NCBI GenBank assembly: GCA_016716885.1 | Contig: JADJUV010000003.1 | Coordinates: forward strand, 100,052-164,051 | DNA: 64,000 nucleotides | Source: Candidatus Trichofilum aggregatum | Lineage (GTDB): Bacteria; Chloroflexota; Anaerolineae; Promineifilales; Promineifilaceae | Reading direction: 5' to 3' | Shown: piece by piece, positions 53,505-62,044 of the stretch | How the letters are laid out: every line of letters begins with the position of its first letter | How positions within the stretch are numbered: the first letter of the stretch is position 1 | Made by a program: the position numbers and the translations under genes | Notes under the pieces: model-generated | What the model saw: only the letters and a program-made list of their open reading frames with translations | What the model was told of the DNA's origin: nothing | Database searches by the model: none

Positions 53505-54644
53505 TTATCGGGAAGAGGTCGTACTCAAGACATTCGTCAGTTCAAACGTGCCACCGCCAAGGTTTTGGCCGTTAACCTGGATAGCGATGGTGTGGGTTCC
53601 GGGGTAGTGAACGCGGGTGGTGATAGGTTTGATGGGGTGCTTTTTCTGGATGGTGATGGTCTCGCCAGGGGCCACGGTGCGGGTGTTGAGTTTAAAGACT
53701 TTAGGGCTGGTGCTGCCATTGGCCTTGACATAGTAAACCACATAATCAATGAGCAGGTCTTGGCTCGCGGCCGCGTCATTTCTCAGCGTAAAGGTAAACG
53801 TTACACTCTGTCCCAGCTCAATCTGCGCCGGTTGCACCTGGAAATCCACCAGACTCACCGTGGCTTCCCCATACCCCAACAAAGCCAGCGCCTGCGGATG
53901 CCCCGCCTTCACAAGCGAGCGTAACGCATGGCGAATCAGCCAGTTTGTGCCCTGGCTGGCTCCTTCCCGCCAACGGCGCACGGTCATCAGCACCAGGTCA
54001 GGGTGATCTTTGGTGATGTCGTTTAGATGATTGGCGACGGAGCGGCGCACATATTCGGATGGATCATCCTTGAGGTGCTCCAGCAGGGCCAGGGTGGGGG
54101 TCGGGTCTTTGACGAATTGGTGCAGACGCATACCCCAGGGGAGCCGCGGCCGCGTGCCTTCACTCACCAATCGCCGCACATGGAAATTCTCATCATGCAC
54201 CCACTCGTGCAACACAGCCAACATCGCGTCCGGATAACGCACCAGGAACGGGCGAATGGTGAACTCCGAGGAGTGGCGCTGGGTAATCTCCTTCATCGCC
54301 CGCACCGACACCTCAAAATGGTCTAACCCATACACCTCGACGAAATGAGCCAGGGGCATCATGTGCCAGCCATCGTTGAACATCCCCTCTTCTTCATGGA
54401 GGGTCGGGCCAAGTAGGGCCAGCAAAATCTCTATTGCCTGGGGATAATCTTGGGGTAGATGCTCGTGTAGCGCCTGGCTGAACACAGCGATACGCTCCTT
54501 GAGTTCGAGTGGGGGGAGTTGCGGCCGCACCTGCGCCACAAACGCCTGCACGTCAAACGCCGGATACACCTGGGCCACCATCCCCCCCAACCGCCAGGCC
54601 ATCTCCTCATTGTAGTAATTCTTAAACGGCTGTAATTCGCTCAT
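53505..54644 (-). CDS. DNA alkylation repair (AlkD-like HEAT-repeat) protein with C-terminal Ig-like domain
   Basis: Residues 1-255 match the AlkD family, HEAT-like repeats that grip alkylated DNA: VSEGTRPRLPWGMRLHQFVK is the family signature near 165, and DPSEYVRRSVANHLNDITKDHP near 205 is typical. The last 120 residues are an added beta-sandwich (VDFQVQPAQIELGQSVTFTFTLRNDAA...) similar to Ig-like or BsuPI domains, not present in Bacillus AlkD. It may remove bulky alkyl bases by glycosylase action; relatives also include non-catalytic binders. It ends the minus-strand group with higBA. Confidence 0.88.
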   Translation of the reverse strand: MSELQPFKNYYNEEMAWRLGGMVAQVYPAFDVQAFVAQVRPQLPPLELKERIAVFSQALHEHLPQDYPQAIEILLALLGPTLHEEEGMFNDGWHMMPLAHFVEVYGLDHFEVSVRAMKEITQRHSSEFTIRPFLVRYPDAMLAVLHEWVHDENFHVRRLVSEGTRPRLPWGMRLHQFVKDPTPTLALLEHLKDDPSEYVRRSVANHLNDITKDHPDLVLMTVRRWREGASQGTNWLIRHALRSLVKAGHPQALALLGYGEATVSLVDFQVQPAQIELGQSVTFTFTLRNDAAASQDLLIDYVVYYVKANGSTSPKVFKLNTRTVAPGETITIQKKHPIKPITTRVHYPGTHTIAIQVNGQNLGGGTFELTNVLSTTSSR

Positions 54645-54647
54645 TGT

Positions 54648-54968
54648 TTAGACCAGTTCGGGAACCCCATTTTGATAAGGTGTAATCGTTTCCAGTACCT
54701 GTCCCGCCAGTTCATCTTTGGCCGTTTCCAGATCGTAAAGAGCTTGCAAATTCATCCACACCTCAGCCGATGTGCCAAAGAAGCGGGCCAAGCGCAAAGC
54801 TGTATCTGCCGTAACCGCCCGTTTTCCCTGGACAATTTCGTTGATGCGGCGGGGATAAACATGCAAGGCTTTGGCGAGAGCATATTGGCTCAACCCCAAC
54901 GGCTGCATAAAATCCTCTAGCAATACCTCTCCCGGATGTATTGGGGGCATTTTTTCTTCGCTCATCAT
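54648..54968 (-). CDS. higA: HigA-type antitoxin (XRE/HTH)
   Basis: The 106-residue protein has the HigA opening (IHPGEVLLEDFM, here MPPIHPGEVLLEDF) and an XRE helix-turn-helix (LSQYALAKALHVYPRRINEI, about 25-55). It neutralises the HigB toxin and represses the operon. The ATG at 54968 lies behind TAGGAGTTGG. It follows higB by seven bases in the toxin-first order usual for higBA. Its last residues end three bases before the AlkD-like gene, so that gene may be cotranscribed. Confidence 0.93.
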   Translation of the reverse strand: MMSEEKMPPIHPGEVLLEDFMQPLGLSQYALAKALHVYPRRINEIVQGKRAVTADTALRLARFFGTSAEVWMNLQALYDLETAKDELAGQVLETITPYQNGVPELV

Positions 54969-54975
54969 CCAACTC

Positions 54976-55257
54976 CTAGTGATAGTCCACAATTTCGACG
55001 TTATGGACATCATTATCAATCCACTCAAAACAGATTCGCCATTGGTTGTTAATACGGATGCTGTACTGCCCCTGCCGATCCCCACTTAATCTTTCCAACC
55101 GATTAGATGGTGGAATCGTCAGATCGATCAAATCTCTGGCTGAATGCAAGTAACTCAATCGCCTGAGTGCGGCACGTTGGATATTTTGGGGTAATTTGCG
55201 TGAAAAGAGCCGCTGAAAAACCCGTTCAGTTTCCTTGTCTTTGAAGGAGCGAATCAT
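54976..55257 (-). CDS. higB: HigB-type toxin (RelE/ParE fold)
   Basis: The 93-residue protein has the HigB pattern MIRSFKDKETERVFQRLFSRK, RRLSYLHSARDLIDLTIPPSNRLERLSGDR, QYSIRINNQWRICFEWIDND. It is a ribosome-dependent mRNA endonuclease family member. The start is the ATG at 55257 (MIRSFKD); the 15 residues of open frame upstream overlap the promoter. It is followed at once by higA. Confidence 0.93.
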   Translation of the reverse strand: MIRSFKDKETERVFQRLFSRKLPQNIQRAALRRLSYLHSARDLIDLTIPPSNRLERLSGDRQGQYSIRINNQWRICFEWIDNDVHNVEIVDYH

Positions 55258-55263
55258 AACATG

Positions 55264-55292
55264 ATAATACCGCGACGCGGTAATACCGTCAA
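55264..55292 (-). promoter_or_regulatory. higBA promoter with operator in the -35/-10 spacer
   Basis: On the minus strand TTGACG (55292-55287) and TATTAT (55269-55264) are separated by exactly 17 bases. An inverted repeat TACCGCG-A-CGCGGTA with further flank pairing (55265-55285) fills the spacer and reaches the -10, where HigA binding would block polymerase. Confidence 0.8.
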
Positions 55293-55306
55293 GAGACCAC
55301 AAAAAA

Positions 55307-55339
55307 AGGTGGCAGTCATTTTATCAATGACTGCCACCT
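55307..55339 (-). terminator. Rho-independent terminator of the serine operon
   Basis: Perfect arms AGGTGGCAGTCATT (55307-55320) and its complement (55326-55339) enclose five bases; on the minus strand seven T follow. It lies 78 bases after the serA stop and just upstream of the higBA promoter. Confidence 0.95.
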
Positions 55340-55416
55340 CATTTTCACTTTATGACCAACCCGTTCGCACCAAGGGGTGCTCACTCCGCCACAGATGACG
55401 GGTCACTGGTTACGTC

Positions 55417-57003
55417 TCACTTCAAGTCAACCAACGTCACCTGGGTGACAGCGGGGATTTTGCTCAGAGCGTCCAGCACTGGATGGGGCGGAATGCTGTC
55501 CAGGTTGATGAAGGAGAGCGCCCCACTGCCCGGCTCCAGCCGCCCCATGCGCCATTCGCCGATGTTGACGTTGTAGGCGGACAAAATCGTGCCGACCTGG
55601 CCGATAACACCAGGCACGTCCTGGTTGGCCAGAACAAGCAAAACCCCTTGCGGTTTGGCTTCGAGCAAGAAACCATCTACCTGGACGATGCGCGGTTCAC
55701 TGCCGCCAAATAGAACACCAGAAAGCGTGCGCTCGCCGCCGTCCCAGCTTACTTTACAGGAGATGAGGTTGTTGTAGTCGGTGATGGCGAACCCACGGCT
55801 CTGGGTGATGCTGAGACCACGATCTTCGGCCAGCAGGGGGGCGTTGATGAGGTTGACGGCTTCGTCGCTCTGGTAGCTGATGAGACCCTTGAGCAACGCG
55901 GCCGCAATCGGGCGCACCAATCTATCTACCTCACCGCGCACTTCCATCTCCACCTTTCGCAGGGGGGACGGGGCCAACGCCGCCTGAATCGTGCCCAGTT
56001 TTTCCGCCAGTTGCATGTAGGGACGCGCGGCCGCGAAATCTATCCCCTCTTCAAAGGCCAGATTCACCGAGTTGCGATAATCACTGCCCCGCAGAGCCAG
56101 GAGAATCTGGTCGGCAATTTCCGTGGCTACGGCGCGTTGGGATTCTTCCGAACTGGCCCCCAGGTGGGGGGTGTGCAACACATTGGGCAGGCCCAAAATG
56201 GGGTTGTCAGGAGCCGGGGGTTCGGTGCTGAATACGTCAATCGCGGCCGCTTTCACCTGCCCACTCTTGAGCGCATCCGCCAGAGCCGCCTCGTCAATCA
56301 GCTTACCACGGGCCACATTGATAATCGTCACCCCTTTCTTCATCTGGGCGAGGGCGTCAGCGTTGATCATCTTGGCCGTTTCCGGGGTCATGGCCGTGTG
56401 CAGGGTGATGTAATCGGCCTGGGCGTACAGATCATCCAGGTCAACCAGTGTCACGCCCAGATCACGGGCCACACTTTCCGACACAAACGGGTCGAAGGCC
56501 AGGATTTCCATGCCGAACGATTGTGCCCGTTTGGCCACCAGCCGCCCGATCCGGCCAAAACCGATAACCCCCAACGTTTTGCCGTAAAGCTCCGTGCCCA
56601 CGTATTTATTGCGGTTCCATTCACCGGCTTTCAATGAAGCGTGCGCCGGGGCAGTGTGGCGACTGACCGCCAGCATGAGGGCCATTGTCTGTTCGGCGGT
56701 GGCGATGCTGTTCGCGCCAGGGGTGTTCATGACGATGATGCCGCGCCGGGTGGCGACTTTCACGTCAATGTTATCCACGCCCATGCCCGCCCGCCCCACG
56801 ACTTTGAGGTTGGTTGCGGCCGCGAGCACATCCGCATCCACCTTCGTCTCACTGCGCACAATCAGCGCATCATAATCAGCCACAATTTGTAACAATTCAT
56901 CTTTAGGCAGGCCCAATTTCACATCCACCTGCACATCGTCAGCCGCTTTCAGCCGATCCAGCCCCACCTGACCAAGTTTGTCCGAAACAAGTATTTTGTA
57001 CAT
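55417..57003 (-). CDS. serA: D-3-phosphoglycerate dehydrogenase SerA
   Basis: SerA oxidises 3-phosphoglycerate with NAD in the first step of serine synthesis. The 528-residue protein has the long form: substrate-binding halves with RAGMGVDNIDV and NTPGANSIATAEQTMALML, the NAD motif GFGRIGRLVAKRA, the catalytic VARGKLIDEAAL (Arg) and HTPHLGASSEE (His) region, an ASB domain and a C-terminal ACT domain (from about 455). Serine may feed back through the ACT domain. Four GCGGCCGC copies occur. It lies downstream of the aminotransferase, with only an R2 repeat between them. Confidence 0.96.
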   Translation of the reverse strand: MYKILVSDKLGQVGLDRLKAADDVQVDVKLGLPKDELLQIVADYDALIVRSETKVDADVLAAATNLKVVGRAGMGVDNIDVKVATRRGIIVMNTPGANSIATAEQTMALMLAVSRHTAPAHASLKAGEWNRNKYVGTELYGKTLGVIGFGRIGRLVAKRAQSFGMEILAFDPFVSESVARDLGVTLVDLDDLYAQADYITLHTAMTPETAKMINADALAQMKKGVTIINVARGKLIDEAALADALKSGQVKAAAIDVFSTEPPAPDNPILGLPNVLHTPHLGASSEESQRAVATEIADQILLALRGSDYRNSVNLAFEEGIDFAAARPYMQLAEKLGTIQAALAPSPLRKVEMEVRGEVDRLVRPIAAALLKGLISYQSDEAVNLINAPLLAEDRGLSITQSRGFAITDYNNLISCKVSWDGGERTLSGVLFGGSEPRIVQVDGFLLEAKPQGVLLVLANQDVPGVIGQVGTILSAYNVNIGEWRMGRLEPGSGALSFINLDSIPPHPVLDALSKIPAVTQVTLVDLK

Positions 57004-57009
57004 ATGTCC

Positions 57010-57090
57010 TCATAACCAGACGTGTTGCGTGTTCCTTGTTGCGTAAAACAGGCTAAAACACGCACCACGCATTACGCACCACGCAAAAAT
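57010..57090. repeat. R2 GCGTGTTGCG/ACGCACC word repeat
   Basis: Words GTTGCGTGTTCC, ACGCACCACGC and ATTACGCACCACGC fill the 68-base serA/aminotransferase boundary and run into the 3' end of the aminotransferase gene, where they encode its final Arg-Gly-Ala and stop. Confidence 0.8.
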
Positions 57091-58178
57091 TCATCCATAT
57101 TCGCCAGCAACTCTTCCAGGTCACTCATCTGCGTGTCACCCATGTGGGCGATGCGGAAGGTGGAATCTTTCAGGTCGCCGTAGCCACTGGAGATAACCAT
57201 GCCTTTGGTGCGCAGGAATTTGTTCAACGCACTAACGCTGATACCCAGGTTATTCTCGACACAGGTCATGGTGGGGGATTCGTAGCCAGGGGCGGGGAAA
57301 ATGTTGAAGCCGTGACCCTTGGCCCAGGCAATGGTGCGGTCACGTAGGGCCAGGTGGCGGGCAAACCGGTTCTCCATGCCTTCGGTCATCATATCTGCCA
57401 ATTGTTGGTCCAGGGCGTACATCAGGGAGATAGCCGGAGTTGCGGGTGTCTGATCCTTCACCAGGTATTTTTCCAGGTCTACAAAATCAAAATACAGGCC
57501 CCGTGCCGGAACCGTTTTGGCCTTGGCCAACGCCCGATCCGAGACGGCGCAGAAGGACAGACCGGCGGGTAGGGCAAACGCTTTCTGGCTGGATGTCAGC
57601 ACCACATCCAAATCCCAGGCATCAAACTCAATCCGTGCCCCGGAGAGGCCACTCACAGAGTCAATGAGGATGGAGATGTCTTGACCATTGGGCAGGGCAC
57701 GGATGGCTTCAGAGAGCGCCTTCACGTCGCTGGTGACACCAGTACTGGTTTCATTATGGACGATGGTCACAGCGTCAAATTCGCCGGTTGCCAGCCGTTC
57801 TACCACCTGTTCGGGCAGGATGGGTTGGCCCCAAGCCACATTGAGTACTTCATTGGCTTTGCCGTTGGCCTCGGTGACTTCCTTCCACCGTTTGCTGAAA
57901 GCACCATTAACGCAGTTCAGCACTTTGGTTTTGACACAATTACGGATGGCGGCTTCTTGCAGGCCAGTGCCAGAGGCGGCATTGATGTAAACGCGGCTTT
58001 GGGTGTAAAAAACGGGGCGGATTTTCTCCTGGATGCTGTGGAAGAGGGTGGCACATTCGGGCATCCGATGGCCGATCATCCAACGGGTCTGGGCATCCAG
58101 AATTTCAGGCCGGACTTCCGTTGGCCCAGGGATGAATAGTTTGATATGCGGCGTGGAATTTCGTGCTAAGTCGCTCAT
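57072..58178 (-). CDS. Class V PLP aminotransferase (serine-pyruvate / phosphoserine aminotransferase type)
   Basis: The 368-residue protein belongs to the alanine-glyoxylate / SerC superfamily: FIPGPTEVRPEIL at the start, NAASGTGLQEAAIRN for phosphate binding, HNETSTGVTSD, and the PLP lysine in LTSSQKAFALPAG (Lys199). Its place between serA and a serB-like gene makes phosphohydroxypyruvate to phosphoserine the likely reaction, with this type standing in for classical SerC. The last residues (RGA) come from the R2 repeat. The ATG at 58178 overlaps the end of the serB frame by about 70 bases. Confidence 0.9.
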   Translation of the reverse strand: MSDLARNSTPHIKLFIPGPTEVRPEILDAQTRWMIGHRMPECATLFHSIQEKIRPVFYTQSRVYINAASGTGLQEAAIRNCVKTKVLNCVNGAFSKRWKEVTEANGKANEVLNVAWGQPILPEQVVERLATGEFDAVTIVHNETSTGVTSDVKALSEAIRALPNGQDISILIDSVSGLSGARIEFDAWDLDVVLTSSQKAFALPAGLSFCAVSDRALAKAKTVPARGLYFDFVDLEKYLVKDQTPATPAISLMYALDQQLADMMTEGMENRFARHLALRDRTIAWAKGHGFNIFPAPGYESPTMTCVENNLGISVSALNKFLRTKGMVISSGYGDLKDSTFRIAHMGDTQMSDLEELLANMDEFLRGA

Positions 58179-58964
58179 GATTAAATCTTATTGCTCCTTG
58201 TGATATAAGTTGGTGGGCTTTGCGACTCAGGGGTTCATAGGGGGAATTTTGTAGGCGCAAAAAAACTTCTGGCCCGGCGGCAATGGCTAAGAGGGGGGCC
58301 AGGCTGGCGCTTTGGATAAAAACAGGGGCTTCTTGTTGGACCCGCGGCCGCGCCACGACGCCCCCAAAACCGACGAACAGGTCTAACGCCCGGGCTGCCA
58401 ATAAATCACTGGTGCCATCACCGACAAGCAGAGCGCGGCCGCGTTTCCCTGCCATTAGCTCCTGCACCACCTGAGCCTTACCATCACTAATTGTCAGTGC
58501 GCCATGTTCATAATTGAGATAACGACCACCGGGGCCGTATCAGGCAGAGCTTGCCACCAATCACCGGTCAACTGGTTGTACGCCACCCCACCGGCGCGGA
58601 TATTCTCGCGGGGTACTCCGAGGTACAGTCCAAACTCGATAACTGGCTCGGCCAGCCCCCCACTGATGATGTACACCTGATGGCCGAGGAACTGAAGGGT
58701 GGTAATGAGCGCGGCCGCGTCCTCAACAATATGATGTTTGTACACCTGGCGGATGTCATGGATTTGTTGGCGGGTTGGTTTGACCGCTTCCAGCCGTTTG
58801 CCATACACCTCTTGCAAATCCAGGTCCCCATCCATGGCCGCCTTGGTCAACACTTCCACGCGCCACTTTTTGCCTTTGGCTTCAGCCAGCATGTCAATCC
58901 CTTCCACCGTGGTCAGGGTGGAGTCGCAATCAAAGAAGATGTGGTGATAAGGGGGCCAGCGCAT
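58105..58964 (-). pseudogene. serB: Phosphoserine phosphatase-like HAD protein (SerB), frameshifted
   Basis: Two frames give a HAD phosphatase of about 286 residues: FFDCDSTLT (Asp12, Asp14) and the SerB-type cap in the first, then ISGG..EP and, after the break, LLVGDGTSDLLAA (motif IV) in the second. One missing base in the G run at 58531-58534 (GGGG on the plus strand; GGGGG restores QALPDTAPGGRYLNYEHGAL) causes the break. It would complete the SerA-aminotransferase-SerB pathway. The downstream frame overlaps the aminotransferase start by 74 bases, which may hide a second indel near the 3' end. Error or loss cannot be told apart. Confidence 0.85.
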
Positions 58965-59150
58965 GAGATGAGTCCGTAGGGGCTATTTCGCATTGCGTAG
59001 ATGGATAAAATATGACGCAACACGTCATCAGGTCTACGGAGGGGGATTTTACTGGTTTAAGAGGGGATTGACAAAAAATTCACAAGTCATTCCGTGTCTT
59101 AAAGCACCTAGCATCCACAACCGCGACTGGCGGAAAACCGGTAATTTTCA

Positions 59151-59945
59151 TCAGCTTTGTATCCCAGTAACAGGTGATGAATGTGTCCCGTTGCTAACCA
59201 AACAAGGTTGGGTAGGTACATCAAGAAGCCAGGGCTGATTTTGCAGGTTCGTGAGTTGACCACCCGCCTGTTGCACGAGGAGTAGCCCGGCGGCCGCGTC
59301 CCACGGTTTCATGTGGGCGTTAAAGTACGCATCCAGACGGCCACAGGCCACCCAGGCCAGCCCCAGCGCCGCCGACCCCACCGCCCGGATGGTGTGAACT
59401 TGATGCGCCAGACTGTTTAACAACTCCAGGGTAAGTTGACGATCCGCCGGATTGCGCGACCAATCAAAGGCAATGATGGCCTGAATTAACTCTTGAACCT
59501 GGCTGGCATGAACGGGCTGGGAGTTGAGCGTGGTGGGCTGGTTCGCGGCCGCGCTAAACATCTCATCTCGCAAGGGATCATACACCACCCCCGCCAGGAT
59601 TTCGCCATCAGCTACCGCCGCAATAGAAATAGAAAAAACGGGAACCTGGCGGCTAAAGTTACTGGTTCCGTCAATAGGATCAATGATCCACCGTACCGAC
59701 CCAACCGTAGACAGGGTAGGGTCATCTTCTTCAGCCAGGAAAGCGTGATCAGGGAAGCGGCCGCGGATGAGCGTGGTAATGATTCGTTGCGCTTCCACAT
59801 CGGCATCTGTTACCAGGTCACGCCAGCCTTTGGATTGAATCTGGCGGGGTTGCTGCCACACTTCACGGAGATAAGCACCAGCGGTTGCGGCCGCGGTCTG
59901 GGCCGTCTCCAAAATAGCAGTTTGTTCAGTCATTGTTAGAGGCAT
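59151..59945 (-). CDS. Inositol monophosphatase family protein
   Basis: The 264-residue protein has the IMPase motifs EEDDPT (metal Glu-Glu region), WIIDPIDGTSNFSR and HMKPWDAAAGLLLVQQAGG, the lithium-sensitive Mg-dependent phosphatase fold. The substrate could be inositol phosphate, 3'-phosphoadenosine phosphate, fructose bisphosphate or histidinol phosphate. The start is ATG 59945 or 59933. It lies upstream of the serine genes on the same strand, 186 bases away, with no other gene between. Confidence 0.93.
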   Translation of the reverse strand: MPLTMTEQTAILETAQTAAATAGAYLREVWQQPRQIQSKGWRDLVTDADVEAQRIITTLIRGRFPDHAFLAEEDDPTLSTVGSVRWIIDPIDGTSNFSRQVPVFSISIAAVADGEILAGVVYDPLRDEMFSAAANQPTTLNSQPVHASQVQELIQAIIAFDWSRNPADRQLTLELLNSLAHQVHTIRAVGSAALGLAWVACGRLDAYFNAHMKPWDAAAGLLLVQQAGGQLTNLQNQPWLLDVPTQPCLVSNGTHSSPVTGIQS

Positions 59946-59995
59946 AGGCAGACTACAAGGCTAGAGTCAGCGATAGAACATAATTTTACCCCTAA

Positions 59996-60029
59996 CTCGA
60001 AAACTTGAAACTCGAAACTCGAAACTTGA
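59996..60029. repeat. R1 simple-word repeat
   Basis: GAAAACTTGAAACTCGAAAC-type words lie between the IMPase gene and the next terminator. They are the same family as 1802-1866. Confidence 0.8.
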
Positions 60030-60050
60030 CAACTGTATCACAAAATAAAA

Positions 60051-60079
60051 AAGCGGGTCAGGTGAACCCTGACCCGCTT
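60051..60079 (-). terminator. Rho-independent terminator after the sugar-binding protein gene
   Basis: Perfect arms AAGCGGGTCAGG (60051-60062) and CCTGACCCGCTT (60068-60079) enclose five bases. On the minus strand a T-rich run follows. Confidence 0.92.
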
Positions 60080-60118
60080 TATTATAAGAAGTTGACGTTC
60101 ACACGTATTGCTTCAACT

Positions 60119-60149
60119 ATCGTCTACGCAACACGCAACACGAACCGCA
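60119..60149. repeat. R2 word repeat (ACGCAACACGC)
   Basis: ACGCAACACGCAACACGAACC words directly follow the stop of the binding-protein gene, as R2 does at 6378-6425 and 57010-57090. Confidence 0.7.
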
Positions 60150-61700
60150 CTATTCTACTTCAGCCATCAACTCTTCTTGTAGTTCGTTCGCTTCTTCTGT
60201 CAAAGCATCCAGAATATCCTGAATGTCGCTACCATCACCTTGCATGATTTCATTGAAGGCGGCCTGAGCGGCATCACGGACACCCTGATAAGAAATCAAC
60301 TGAGGTTCGTAGTAGCTGTAGGGTAACAGATCCAAAGCCTGGCCCCATTGGGGGCTTTCCGTCACATAATCACCCAGCAAATCGGCCGCACCCTGGCGAG
60401 TGGGGAAGTAACCGCTGATACGGCTCCATTCGGCCATGATTTCGGGGGAGGTGAACCACTTAACGAACTCCCAGGCAGCCAGTTGTTGTTCTGGTGTGGT
60501 GTTGGTGATCATGATATCGCCACCGTAGATGTTCTGTACGGGTTCGGCCGTGGTGTAGGGGACAGCCGTCGCCCCCCAAACATCGGGGGTTGTGCCGTTT
60601 TCTTCGGCGAAGGTGGCTACGTCACCCGCATAGAAGGGGATACCGGAGCTAGAACCCATGGTGAAGATGGCGCGGCGAGCGGCAAATTCGGGATTGGGGA
60701 ATCCTTCGGTGAAGAAGTAACCACAACCTTCATCGTACAAGCCTTTCAGGAAGGTCATGGCGGCAACGGTGGCTTCGCTGTTGTAAACATAACCCAAACC
60801 GTCTTCACTCAGGACGTCGCCACCGAAGGCGTAGGTCCAGGCAGCGACAGCAGAGGCGTCATCACGAAGAATGAAACCACCGCTACCATCACCGTTCGCG
60901 GCCGCGGCCGCGCAAGACATTTCCTGAAACTCTTCAGGTGTGGTGGGCGGGCCGGAGAAGCCTAATTCTTCCAACCATGTCTGGTTGTAGAAAATGACTT
61001 CCATCGAGCGATTGGGGAAGCCCAGGCGTTGATTGTCGAAAACCGGATGGATGCTCTGATTAAAGAAGCTGGCATAGAAATCAGCCTGCTCATCTGCACT
61101 CAAGCCCCAATACGGATCATTGAGGAAAACATTCAGGTCAGTCAACCCTTCATTTAATTGATAGAAAGCCTGGTCGTTTTGGTAACCAACGACCAGAGCG
61201 GCAGGGGCTTCACCAGCGGCAGTGCTGGCGTTTACTTTGTCACGAATGTCATTGTAGCTACCCTGATTCTGAGCTTCGAGGGTGATACCACATTCGTTGG
61301 TTTCGTTGAATTCGGCGACCATTTCGATCAAACCTTCTTCACGGCCACCGCTGTGGTTGTGCCACCAGACGATGGTTTGGCCACGGGGGTCTACACCGGC
61401 CAGAGGGCCATCGGTAGCAGGGGCACAAGGCTCCATGGCTACTTCTTCTGTCGGCTCGGCGACTGGCTCTTCCGTTGCTTCAGCAGCAACTTCTTCTGTC
61501 GGCTCTTCCATCACCTCTTCCGTCGGCTCTTCCATGACTTCCTCGGTGGGTTCTTCCATGGCTTCTTCCGTCGGTTCTTCGGCTGTTGTGTTGGTTGTGT
61601 TGGCGTTTTCTTCGCCATTGTTGGGTGGTTTGTGTACCGCCGGGCCTATCACAATGGTAGCTACAACTGAGCAGTACCAGGTAGAAATTTTGCGAGACAT
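60150..61700 (-). CDS. Sugar ABC transporter substrate-binding protein (family 1)
   Basis: The protein of about 516 residues has a typical family-1 solute-binding fold: IVWWHNHSGGREEGLIEMVAEF, LGFPNRSMEVIFYNQTWLEELG, FILRDDASAVAAWTYAFGG, and NIYGGDIMITNTTPEQQLAAWEF. Its N-terminal linker holds an acidic EEPTEE(V/A)MEEPTEE array of about seven units. Start ATG 61700 follows AAGGAGAAGATCATA. The expected lipoprotein signal is poor in this frame (TWYCSVVATIVIGPAV, no clean lipobox), and a better hydrophobic run appears in another frame, so a further indel is possible. Two overlapping GCGGCCGC copies give Ala4. It belongs with the two permeases upstream. Confidence 0.88.
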   Translation of the reverse strand: MSRKISTWYCSVVATIVIGPAVHKPPNNGEENANTTNTTAEEPTEEAMEEPTEEVMEEPTEEVMEEPTEEVAAEATEEPVAEPTEEVAMEPCAPATDGPLAGVDPRGQTIVWWHNHSGGREEGLIEMVAEFNETNECGITLEAQNQGSYNDIRDKVNASTAAGEAPAALVVGYQNDQAFYQLNEGLTDLNVFLNDPYWGLSADEQADFYASFFNQSIHPVFDNQRLGFPNRSMEVIFYNQTWLEELGFSGPPTTPEEFQEMSCAAAAANGDGSGGFILRDDASAVAAWTYAFGGDVLSEDGLGYVYNSEATVAAMTFLKGLYDEGCGYFFTEGFPNPEFAARRAIFTMGSSSGIPFYAGDVATFAEENGTTPDVWGATAVPYTTAEPVQNIYGGDIMITNTTPEQQLAAWEFVKWFTSPEIMAEWSRISGYFPTRQGAADLLGDYVTESPQWGQALDLLPYSYYEPQLISYQGVRDAAQAAFNEIMQGDGSDIQDILDALTEEANELQEELMAEVE

Positions 61701-61766
61701 TATGATCTTCTCCTTCCAAATTGTAAGTTTCAAACGTTTCAAAACGCAGGCTAAGCAATCGTCCAA

Positions 61767-62044
61767 TAACCTGTAGCTCGGTCAGAGACCACCCACCGCA
61801 AACCGCCAAGTTAAAACCGATTCTATACTTTTGACCGTCTTAGTATACTACTCACCCCCTTCAAAGTTCGGGTAACTATTCAGCCACCACAGGTGCAATG
61901 CACTAGAGCAATTCAATTGACACCAACAAGCTTGGGAGCGGTTGCCCCAAGAGACTAAGGTGGGCTAAAGCTTATCCATTGTAACGCGCATTCAATAAAC
62001 CGTAAATAAGCGGCTCATTAACACTGACCCAGGCACGGTCCAAC
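61767..62044. other. Spacer between binding-protein and permease genes
   Basis: The 280-base region holds a probable promoter area for the binding-protein gene (AT-rich near 61820-61850) but no clear hexamers and no gene. Its presence suggests that the binding protein can be made separately from the permeases. Confidence 0.35.
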
